Origin: an uncultured Clostridia bacterium
GTDB taxonomy: Bacteria; Bacillota; Clostridia; Lachnospirales; Anaerotignaceae
Assembly (NCBI GenBank): GCA_944381455.1
Contig: CALWLF010000082.1
Coordinates: forward strand, 1 to 48,619
Direction: 5' to 3'
DNA: 48,619 nucleotides
The notes below the pieces were generated by a model that saw nothing but the letters and a program-made list of their open reading frames with translations, did no database searches and had not been told where the DNA came from. Positions 42,127-48,619 of the stretch are shown piece by piece. The position numbers were made by a program, and so were the translations under genes. Every line of letters begins with the position of its first letter. The first letter of the stretch is position 1.

Positions 42127-42789
42127 TTACAAACGGTCGTCCTGTTTGGCCTCCTGGGTTGCTTTTTCTGCCTCTCTTTGGCGCAGGGAATAGACGCAGC
42201 CGCAATAATCCTGTCGGTAAAGGTCATAGGCCTTGGCCAGCTGCACCGACTGTTTATAGCCTTCTTTTTTCTTGAAATCGGCCACCAGATAGTTCACCTG
42301 ATACTTCTTTGCCAGTTCCTCTCCAATGGCATTTAACAGCGGCGCATTTTTGTGGGGGCTCACCGAAAGGGTGGTGGTGAAAAAATCGGCCCCCTGTTGT
42401 TTGGCCGCCTTGGCCGTTTCCTCTAACCGCAGCCGAAAACAAACTTCGCAGCGGCTGCCCCCTTCTTTTTCCTCCTCCAGCCCCTTGGTTTGGGCAAAAA
42501 ACCGCTCCGGATCATAGGGGGCAGAAAGAAAGGTCAGTTTCCCCGTAAAGGGCATTTTTTCGCAAAGCTCCCGCTGGGTAGCCAGCCGTTTTTCATATTC
42601 TGCCTGGGGGTGGATATTGGGGTTATAATAAAAGAGAGAAAGGTCAAAAAAATCCGTCAGCACCTTCATCACATAACTGCTGCATGGGCCGCAGCAGCTG
42701 TGGAGCAAAAGCTTCGGCCGTCCCTTTTGGTCCACCTGTAAGCCCTTCAGCACTTCTTCCATCTCTTTTTGATAATTACGCTTATTCAC
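42127..42789 (-). CDS. queH: Epoxyqueuosine reductase QueH
   Basis: QueH reduces epoxyqueuosine to queuosine in tRNA, replacing cobalamin-dependent QueG in many anaerobes. The 220-residue protein (DUF208) has HSCCGPCSSYV (Cys32, Cys33, Cys36), NPNIHPQAEYEKR, RCEVCFRLRLEETA and YCGCVYS, matching the cysteine-rich iron-sulfur/metal site. The GTG at 42789 is chosen, with a purine-rich GGGGGG site six bases away; it overlaps the amidohydrolase end by 8 bases. Longer frames upstream lack support. Confidence 0.94.
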   Translation of the reverse strand: MNKRNYQKEMEEVLKGLQVDQKGRPKLLLHSCCGPCSSYVMKVLTDFFDLSLFYYNPNIHPQAEYEKRLATQRELCEKMPFTGKLTFLSAPYDPERFFAQTKGLEEEKEGGSRCEVCFRLRLEETAKAAKQQGADFFTTTLSVSPHKNAPLLNAIGEELAKKYQVNYLVADFKKKEGYKQSVQLAKAYDLYRQDYCGCVYSLRQREAEKATQEAKQDDRL

Positions 42790-43624
42790 CTCGTTCCCCC
42801 CCTTCCTCCAGCTGTAACCCATAAATGCGCACGGCATTTTCATAAAACACTTTGTTCCAGGCTTCCTTGGGAATCAGTTCCTTCACAAACTGGATATAGG
42901 AAGGCACCTGCACAATGGGAAAATCGGTGCCAAAGACCATCCGGTCATAGTCTCCCACATAGCGCAGCCACATCTTCACCGTTTCTGCATAAAACCTGTT
43001 TTCTTCCAAAAATTGGGCCGGAGAAAACATCCCTTCCAAAATGCCGGATAAGTCAATGATGATATTTTTGTTCTTTTCGGCCACCGCCGCCGCCTCCGCC
43101 AAAAAGGGGTTTCCAAAATGGCACATCACAAAGGTGATGTTTGGAAAGCGCACCGCCAGCTCATCCAGCGTCAAGGGGTGGCTATATTGTAATAAGGCCC
43201 CCGGCTTGCTGCTGGCCACGGCCCCGGTGTGGATGGCCACCGGTTTGTGGTATGTTTCCGCCAAACGGTAAAAGGGCGTATAAATCTCATCGGTGACAAA
43301 AAAGGGATTATAGCCGGGATATAATTTCAGGCCCACACAGTTGGGGCGTTTCAAATTTTCCTCCACCTGCACCAAAAATTCCTCTGCCCGCTGTGGCTGA
43401 AAGACATGGCTGTCCAGCCCCACGCAAAAGCTCAAATAGGGCGGATACTGGTGGTTTTCCACCGTCGGTTCAAAATTTCCCATGACAACGGCATGGCAAA
43501 TGTCGTTTTCTTCCATCATCTGCCGGATGCCTTCTTTCGTATAGCGATGGCCGCTGTGCGCTGCCGTCTGGGCAAAGGGGGCATAGTCTGGCCGGTAATG
43601 GATATGGGCATCAATGATTTTCAT
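42782..43624 (-). CDS. Amidohydrolase-2 family metal hydrolase/decarboxylase
   Basis: The 280-residue TIM-barrel protein starts with the metal motif DAHIHYRP (two His) and has VAIHTGAVASSK, MCHFGNPFLAEAAAVA and GTDFPIVQVPSY (His and Asp ligands), typical of PF04909 proteins, which include decarboxylases and hydrolases. The substrate is not evident. It is the first gene of a minus-strand set with queH, which may be chance. Confidence 0.87.
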   Translation of the reverse strand: MKIIDAHIHYRPDYAPFAQTAAHSGHRYTKEGIRQMMEENDICHAVVMGNFEPTVENHQYPPYLSFCVGLDSHVFQPQRAEEFLVQVEENLKRPNCVGLKLYPGYNPFFVTDEIYTPFYRLAETYHKPVAIHTGAVASSKPGALLQYSHPLTLDELAVRFPNITFVMCHFGNPFLAEAAAVAEKNKNIIIDLSGILEGMFSPAQFLEENRFYAETVKMWLRYVGDYDRMVFGTDFPIVQVPSYIQFVKELIPKEAWNKVFYENAVRIYGLQLEEGGERGE

Positions 43625-43709
43625 AGTCGTTCACCTCAAAAAGAGTATAGCATTTTTTTTGCAAAAAAACAGGACCAGATAACAATCTTCTTACAATTTT
43701 CTCCCCCCG

Positions 43710-43739
43710 TTGCCAAAGGCGCCTTGAAACGAGTATAAT
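43710..43739 (+). promoter_or_regulatory. Promoter of the secreted SGNH gene
   Basis: TTGCCA (43710-43715) and a perfect TATAAT (43734-43739) are 18 bases apart, with the start codon 30 bases further. Confidence 0.75.
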
Positions 43740-43768
43740 CAGAGGAGAACCAAAAAGGAGGTCCTTTC

Positions 43769-45802
43769 ATGAAACAACAACTGCTTGCATCTGCCCTTTG
43801 TCTGCTGCTGGCTGTGCCGGCCTTTGGCGCACCTTTAACTGAAGGCAACACCGTCGTCGTGCCTTCCAGCACCGTTTATAATATCAATCCCTATAACCCG
43901 GCGGCCATCCATGGTGTGGGCGAAGGAGGCGCCTTAACCCTCTATACCAAAACCAAGGCCATCTCGCTGCCCCTTTCTTCCCCCCTGTACCGGCTCAATG
44001 ACGCCTATGGCGATACCATTGCCTGTATCGACGGCGTTTGGGGCATCCAGCGGGAAATTGGCGTCATGACCTTAGACGGCAGCGAAGATTGGGAACCGGT
44101 GACCACCACCTCCTGGCAAAACAGCAACACCACCCTCTATCGGCTGGATTTGGAGGAGCCCATTGCCTGCGGCGCCGGTTTTGCCACCCATTTTGATGTG
44201 GTAAGCCACGAAACCCAAAAAACACGGGTCTACGATGGCATCTCCGTCTGCCCCGGCGGAGATGCCATCTATTTACGGGTGATGAAGGTAAAAAATATGA
44301 ATACGCCCAAAACGCTTTCGGCTTGGCTTGCCGGACGGCAAGCAGCCCATGTGCCGGTGCAGTTTTTCTATTTAAAAGAAACGCCGTCCTTTGAACCCTT
44401 TGACGACAAAACCCAAAAGCTGCTTTCATCCACCGACTTTTCCCATGTGGTCACCAGCGATTTTTATGGAACCGAAGTAACAAGCCGCCCCATTTCCTCG
44501 GCCTTTCGCTCCGAAACGGTGCCGGAGGGCTTCGATTCCTTTTGCCGTGCCGTCACCGACATCCAAATTTTAGACGGCAACAACGGCTATTATCTCTCCT
44601 CCCTCACCCCCACCGAAACGGGGCTTTTGGTTTCCATCCAACGGGAGGATGGCACCCTCTTTACTGGGGAACTGGATCGATACGAAGCCGACCTGCTTTC
44701 CGACAAAAACACGGCTCTTCTTTGCACCAGCAACAAGGACGACGCCGTCATCACCTTGCAGCTGTATCTGCCTGCCCTCCGCTTTCCCACTCAGCCGGTC
44801 ACCGGCGGCAGCTTTGCCACCACCGGCTTTGCCGACAGTGTCTATCAAGCCCCAGGACTGGTGGTGCCAGATCAGTTGGTGATTTCCGGCCAAAACGCCA
44901 CCCTCTTTGGCCAAAATTTATTGGTGGATAGCCATGGGGGAATGGTGACGGCCTTTGACGGAGAAGAAGAACTGGGAGAAGATGCATGGAACCTTTCTTC
45001 CCTTTCTTCTGACCAGCTTTCTTTGCAGCGAAACGGCCAGACGGAAGCTGCCGTCACCATAGTAAATGCCGATACCCTGCCCAATTTACCCCAAAACTTA
45101 CGGGTATTGCTGTTGGGCGACAGCCTCTTTGGGGAAGGGTACTATTCCCAATACCTGGCCCAATGTTTTGCCGCCGATGACACGCCCGTCACCTTCCTTG
45201 GCATCGGCACCGCCGGAGAAACCCACCACGAAGGCCGAGGCGGCTGGGCGACCTATGACTATTGCCACAGCCAAAGCAAATATGGCTACACCAATATTTT
45301 CCTCAACGACGGCCAATTTGATTTTTCCCATTATATGAACCGCCAAGGCTATGACGGCGTGGATGTGGTGGTGTTGCAGCTGGGCATCAACGACTTAAAC
45401 CTGACCCACGACAACCGGCCGGAGGATGTCATCGGCCACCTGAATGCCATCATCAAAAGCATCCACCGCTATGACGAAACCATCCAAATTTATATCAACG
45501 CCCCGCTGCTGCCCTTTGGCCAGCTGGAAACGCTGCCAGATAAAAACAAGCGGCTCCATCTGACCGAAGCCATGCTTGCCGCCTATGAAAACCGGCAGGC
45601 GGAGGGAATTTTCCTGGTGCCTGTCTATGCCTTTGTGGATCCCTATCTGGACTTTAAGCTGGAAGAACCGCTGCTGGATGAAGAAAACCAAGACGGCGCC
45701 TTTGTGGTCACCGACACCACCCATCCGGCCCAAAGCGGCTATGAAACATTGGCAGACACCACCTATCAGTATCTCAAATACGGCCAGTGGCTGAAAAATT
45801 AA
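43769..45802 (+). CDS. Secreted SGNH hydrolase-family protein with large N-terminal region
   Basis: The 677-residue protein has a Sec signal (KQQLLASALCLLLAVPAFG, cleavage near residue 20). Residues about 21-440 form a beta-rich region I do not recognise; it includes repeats of threonine/serine-rich strands. The C-terminal ~230 residues are an SGNH domain: block I LLLGDSLFGEGYY (Ser near 451), VVLQLGINDLNL with Asn, and DTTHPAQSGYE with catalytic Asp and His (near 649-652). No LPXTG or other anchor is seen. Polysaccharide or acetyl-ester substrates are plausible but unproven. AAAGGAGG lies before the ATG. Confidence 0.85.
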   Translation: MKQQLLASALCLLLAVPAFGAPLTEGNTVVVPSSTVYNINPYNPAAIHGVGEGGALTLYTKTKAISLPLSSPLYRLNDAYGDTIACIDGVWGIQREIGVMTLDGSEDWEPVTTTSWQNSNTTLYRLDLEEPIACGAGFATHFDVVSHETQKTRVYDGISVCPGGDAIYLRVMKVKNMNTPKTLSAWLAGRQAAHVPVQFFYLKETPSFEPFDDKTQKLLSSTDFSHVVTSDFYGTEVTSRPISSAFRSETVPEGFDSFCRAVTDIQILDGNNGYYLSSLTPTETGLLVSIQREDGTLFTGELDRYEADLLSDKNTALLCTSNKDDAVITLQLYLPALRFPTQPVTGGSFATTGFADSVYQAPGLVVPDQLVISGQNATLFGQNLLVDSHGGMVTAFDGEEELGEDAWNLSSLSSDQLSLQRNGQTEAAVTIVNADTLPNLPQNLRVLLLGDSLFGEGYYSQYLAQCFAADDTPVTFLGIGTAGETHHEGRGGWATYDYCHSQSKYGYTNIFLNDGQFDFSHYMNRQGYDGVDVVVLQLGINDLNLTHDNRPEDVIGHLNAIIKSIHRYDETIQIYINAPLLPFGQLETLPDKNKRLHLTEAMLAAYENRQAEGIFLVPVYAFVDPYLDFKLEEPLLDEENQDGAFVVTDTTHPAQSGYETLADTTYQYLKYGQWLKN

Positions 45803-45860
45803 CAAAAGCATCTCCTACAGCTTGGAAAGGCCGCCTGGACCAAAAATCAACGCGAAACAA

Positions 45861-45909
45861 ATAGCTGGAATCCTTTTTCTTTTCGAGGATTCCAGCTATC
45901 TTTCTTTTC
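45861..45909 (+). terminator. Terminator of the secreted SGNH gene
   Basis: A perfect 14-bp stem (45861-45874 with 45886-45899) is followed by a T-rich tract. Confidence 0.88.
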
Positions 45910-45955
45910 TCAAGGGGAAGAAATGCAAAATGGTTTGGGATTTAAGGAAGGAAAC

Positions 45956-46627
45956 TTACTTCTTTTCTCTGCGGAAACACATAAACCAATCCAGACAATA
46001 TTGGTCCTCCGTCTGGTTTTCCATCCGCTCTTTGGCTACGCCGCAGCTGCCTGCTGTCGGCACAATGACATCATCACCTGGACGCCAGTCGGCTGGGGTG
46101 GCGCAGGCATCGGCATCGGCTTTTTGCAGGGCCAAAATGATGCGCTTGATTTCGTCAAAGTTTCGCCCAGTGGAAAGGGGATAATACAAAATGGTCCGCA
46201 CAATCCCTTTGGGATCAATGACAAACACGGCCCGCACAGCCTGGGTATTGGACTGGCCTGGCTGAATCATGCCGTATTTTTTGGCCACTTCCATGCGGAT
46301 ATCTTCAATGAGGGGGAATGTGATGTTGATATTTTTCTTGCCATTCCATTCCAATTCCTGGATCTTTCTCAGCCAGGCAATATGGGCATACAGCGAATCT
46401 ACCGAAAGCCCCACCAGCTCTGTGTTTAACGCCCGGAATTCGTCAATCATAGAGCCAAAGGTCATAAATTCTGTGGTGCAAACGGGAGTAAAATCGGCCG
46501 GATGGGAAAATAAAATCACCCACTTGCCTTCAAAATCGGCCGGAAAATGAATGGGCCCCTGGGTTGTGACTGCATCAAAAGCGGGAGCGGGATCTCCAAT
46601 GAGCGGCATCGTATACATTTGTTCCAT
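45956..46627 (-). CDS. Peroxiredoxin (1-Cys/Prx6-like)
   Basis: The 223-residue peroxidase has the peroxidatic Cys50 in HPADFTPVCTTEF and the long C-terminal domain of Prx6-type enzymes (RPGDDVIVPTAG). There are C-terminal cysteines (GSCG and YCLDWFMC), so resolution may still be intramolecular or by thiols. It removes peroxides. The ATG at 46627 has AAAGGAG nine bases away. The promoter region carries a candidate operator. Confidence 0.92.
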   Translation of the reverse strand: MEQMYTMPLIGDPAPAFDAVTTQGPIHFPADFEGKWVILFSHPADFTPVCTTEFMTFGSMIDEFRALNTELVGLSVDSLYAHIAWLRKIQELEWNGKKNINITFPLIEDIRMEVAKKYGMIQPGQSNTQAVRAVFVIDPKGIVRTILYYPLSTGRNFDEIKRIILALQKADADACATPADWRPGDDVIVPTAGSCGVAKERMENQTEDQYCLDWFMCFRREKK

Positions 46628-46692
46628 TCACATCTGCTCCTTTCTGTTTCATGTTTTTTGGGAGTCATTGCTCTGAGGGTTACTGTAGTTTT

Positions 46693-46721
46693 ATTATAAC
46701 TGATTTCATTCTTTTTGGCAA
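46693..46721 (-). promoter_or_regulatory. Promoter of the peroxiredoxin gene
   Basis: Minus-strand TTGCCA (46721-46716) and TATAAT (46698-46693) are 17 bases apart. Confidence 0.8.
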
Positions 46722-46743
46722 TATATTCTTATAAAAAAATATA

Positions 46744-46771
46744 TACTAAATAATAATCATTCTTTTTAGTA
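46744..46771 (-). promoter_or_regulatory. Candidate operator before the peroxiredoxin promoter
   Basis: TACTAAA (46744-46750) and TTTAGTA (46765-46771) form a perfect inverted repeat with a 14-base centre containing AATAATCATT, a loose likeness to PerR/Fur boxes. It lies upstream of the -35 box. Assignment to PerR is speculative. Confidence 0.35.
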
Positions 46772-46884
46772 ATGTTTTCCAACAGCCCGTTTGCCACCAC
46801 AGCAGTCTGCAAAGAAGAAACCATTCTCCCTGATTTCTTCTGGAAAACTGCCCAGGCCACCTTCCAACCACCATTTCAGGCAAA

Positions 46885-46924
46885 CAAAAAAAGGCCAAAA
46901 TCCTGGTTTTCGGATTTCGGCCTT
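46885..46924 (-). terminator. Terminator of glyS
   Basis: A 13-bp stem (46891-46903 with 46912-46924, one mismatch) is followed on the minus strand by a T-run, about 45 bases after the stop. Confidence 0.88.
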
Positions 46925-46967
46925 TTCTTCTGATGCAGCGCCCAAGCAGCTGCCTGCTATGGCGTGC

Positions 46968-48380
46968 TTAAAATTCCATTTTTGCTTCCAAATAGCTTTC
47001 CAGTTCGGTGATAGGAATCCGCACCTGCGCCATGGTGTCACGTTCGCGGATGGTCACGGCTTTGTCTTCCAAGGTGTCAAAGTCTACGGTGATGCAGTAT
47101 GGCGTACCAATTTCGTCCTGTCTGCGGTAGCGTTTGCCGATGCTGCCGGTTTCGTCATATTCCACATGGAATTTCTTTGCCAAGGTGTGGAAAATTTCTT
47201 CGGCAGGTCCTGCCAATTCCGGTTTTTTGCTCAAAGGCAGGATAGCGGCTTTGACAGGGGCCAGCGCTGGGTGGAAGTGGAGCACGGTGCGGATGTCTTT
47301 TTTGCCTTCTTTTTCGCTCACCACTTCTTCGTCATAGGCATCGCACAAGAAAGCCAGCGTCACACGGTCGGCGCCCAAGGAAGGCTCGATGCAGTATGGG
47401 ATATATTTTTCGTTCTTTTCCTGATCGAAATAGGTCATATCCTGGTTGGAATGGTTTTGGTGCTGCGTCAAGTCAAAGTCGGTCCGGTCAGCCACGCCCC
47501 ACAATTCGCCCCAACCGAAGGGGAAGAGATATTCAATGTCGGTGGTTGCTTTGGAATAGTGGCACAGTTCTTCTGGGCTGTGGTCACGGACACGGGTGTT
47601 TTCTTCGGTCATGTTCAAATCTTTGAGCCACTGGATGCAGAATTGTTTCCAGTAAGCAAACCATTCCAAATCGGTGCCAGGTTCGCAGAAAAATTCCAGT
47701 TCCATCTGTTCAAATTCTCTGGTACGGAAGGTGAAGTTACCAGGGGTAATTTCGTTGCGGAAGGATTTGCCGATCTGGCCGATCCCAAAGGGGATTTTTT
47801 TGCGGCTGGTGCGCTGTACGTTTTTGAAGTTGACAAAAATACCCTGAGCCGTTTCAGGACGGAGATATACCACGTTTTTGCTGTCTTCGGTCACACCCTG
47901 GAAGGTTTTGAACATCAAGTTAAACTGACGAATGTCAGTGAAATCCTTGGCGCCGCAGGAAGGGCAGGCAATGCCGTTTTCTTCGATATAGGCTTTCATT
48001 TTTTCGTTGCTCCAGCCATCTACCACTTCTTCGCCGCGGCCGATTTCTTTCAAATGTTCTTCGATGAGTTTGTCGGCGCGGAACCGTTCTTTACAAGCCT
48101 TGCAGTCCATCAAAGGATCGCTGAAGCCGCCCACATGGCCGCTGGCCACCCAGGTTTCTGGGTTCATCAAAATGGCGCAGTCCACACCCACGTTGTATTT
48201 GCTTTCCTGGATGAATTTTTTCCACCAAGCTTTTTTGATGTTGTTTTTCAGTTCCACACCCAGCGGACCATAGTCCCAGGTGTTGGCCAAACCGCCGTAA
48301 ATTTCGCTGCCGGGATATACAAAGCCTCTGCCTTTGGCCAAAGATACAATTTTATCCATGGTTTTTTCTGCTTGATTCAT
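46968..48380 (-). CDS. glyS: Glycyl-tRNA synthetase (alpha2 type)
   Basis: The 470-residue class II enzyme charges tRNA-Gly. It has [23 protein letters not shown] at the N-terminus in a GlyQS-independent form, CPSCGAKDF, the [17 protein letters not shown]-type motif 3 region ([15 protein letters not shown]), and a C-terminal anticodon domain ending [14 protein letters not shown]. The single-chain dimeric form is usual in some Firmicutes. ATG 48380 follows AGGAGG with good spacing; the earlier in-frame codons are not supported. Regulated by an upstream T-box. Confidence 0.96.
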   Translation of the reverse strand: MNQAEKTMDKIVSLAKGRGFVYPGSEIYGGLANTWDYGPLGVELKNNIKKAWWKKFIQESKYNVGVDCAILMNPETWVASGHVGGFSDPLMDCKACKERFRADKLIEEHLKEIGRGEEVVDGWSNEKMKAYIEENGIACPSCGAKDFTDIRQFNLMFKTFQGVTEDSKNVVYLRPETAQGIFVNFKNVQRTSRKKIPFGIGQIGKSFRNEITPGNFTFRTREFEQMELEFFCEPGTDLEWFAYWKQFCIQWLKDLNMTEENTRVRDHSPEELCHYSKATTDIEYLFPFGWGELWGVADRTDFDLTQHQNHSNQDMTYFDQEKNEKYIPYCIEPSLGADRVTLAFLCDAYDEEVVSEKEGKKDIRTVLHFHPALAPVKAAILPLSKKPELAGPAEEIFHTLAKKFHVEYDETGSIGKRYRRQDEIGTPYCITVDFDTLEDKAVTIRERDTMAQVRIPITELESYLEAKMEF

Positions 48381-48413
48381 ATTTTTTCCTCCTTCTCTTC
48401 GTTCCATGGGAAA

Positions 48414-48619
48414 TAAAAAACCTTTCGTTCCTCACCGTAGACGGCAAGGGACGAAAGGTATCTTCCGTGGTTCCACCCTTGTTGATGTGGCGATTGCCAC
48501 ACCCACTTTCTTTGTTGTCTGCTCCAAAGCGCCCTTCTCCTTTTTCGGCTGCGACTTTTCACCGGCCAGTCGCTCTCTGAAAACCTGCCAAAGGATACTC
48601 CTCTTCTTCCTTGCAGACC
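48414..48619 (-). promoter_or_regulatory. Glycyl T-box riboswitch (5' part outside window)
   Basis: The minus strand has the T-box core AAGGGTGGAACCACGG (48480-48465), a following terminator stem (48421-48428 with 48451-48458) with T-run, and upstream the Stem I landmark AGAGAG with TGGCCGGTGAAAAG (near 48560-48585). Uncharged tRNA-Gly would favour readthrough into glyS. A GGC specifier is likely in the GAAGGGCG segment but was not proven. The RNA's 5' end and promoter lie past the window end. Confidence 0.9.

Larger units (their letters stand above)
46628..46890. other. Promoter region of the peroxiredoxin gene, AT-rich
   Basis: No gene here. It contains a promoter (46693-46721), an inverted repeat (46744-46771) and about 100 bases in which I see nothing up to the glyS terminator. 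Confidence 0.6.

Noticed and set aside
46791-48416. A 541-codon open frame on the plus strand opposite glyS
   Set aside because: It is the antisense shadow of glyS, with His/Phe-rich composition, no ribosome site and no family motif.
1-48619. CRISPR arrays, prophage or complete insertion sequences
   Set aside because: No regularly spaced repeats, integrase, transposase or phage structural genes were seen.

Overview
The window looks like a chromosomal segment of a Gram-positive, anaerobic Clostridia-type bacterium (Lachnospirales-like; inferred from gene content, not proven). The evidence is strong AAAGGAGG-type ribosome sites, a glycyl T-box leader, a MarR/FabT-controlled fabH-acpP-fabK-fabD-fabG-fabF-accB-fabZ-accC-accD-accA operon, long-form HPF, QueH instead of QueG, and lipoboxes typical of Firmicutes. 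I see no rRNA operon, phage, CRISPR array or complete insertion sequence; nearly everything is housekeeping or metabolic.

Left part (1-9.4 kb): prs and glmU (minus), a macro-domain protein and the ribosome hibernation factor hpf (plus), with a cluster of DnaA-box-like sequences between those two. Then come a polar amino-acid ABC importer (binding protein, permease, ATPase; minus) with an intercistronic terminator, a tRNA-Arg(CCU) with its own promoter, a small membrane lipoprotein, and a three-gene plus-strand operon (YfcE-like phosphoesterase, HD hydrolase, SGNH hydrolase).

Middle (9.4-26.2 kb, mostly minus): BrnQ; a FUSC-family exporter cut in two by one in-frame TGA; a ZIP metal transporter; a LarA-like (DUF2088) protein; a flippase-like membrane protein; and a phosphate module nptA-phoP-phoR-HD-pdxK preceded by PHO-box-like repeats. 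Next are a SEC-C methionine aminopeptidase (plus), two tandem panB paralogues with separate promoters and no panC or panD beside them, and a nitronate monooxygenase-like flavoprotein divergent from the fatty-acid operon.

Fatty-acid block (26.4-36.2 kb, plus): fabT with a palindromic operator over its -10 box, followed by eleven genes for malonyl-CoA formation and type II fatty-acid elongation. FabK is the enoyl reductase. A second promoter lies before acpP.

Right part (36.4-48.6 kb): a membrane histidine kinase with a response regulator that has a TPR-like tail instead of a DNA-binding domain; a PH-like membrane protein; a convergent 324-base gap packed with hairpins (candidate structured RNA); then minus-strand CoA-disulfide-reductase/rhodanese fusion, single rhodanese, QueH and an amidohydrolase. 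A large secreted SGNH protein (plus), a 1-Cys-like peroxiredoxin and glyS with its T-box leader (cut by the window end) finish the window.

The most unusual items are the hairpin array at 39740-40032, the panB duplication, the TGA-split exporter, the DnaA-box cluster away from dnaA, and the kinase/TPR-regulator pair. None of these is shown here to be a new system. They are leads.
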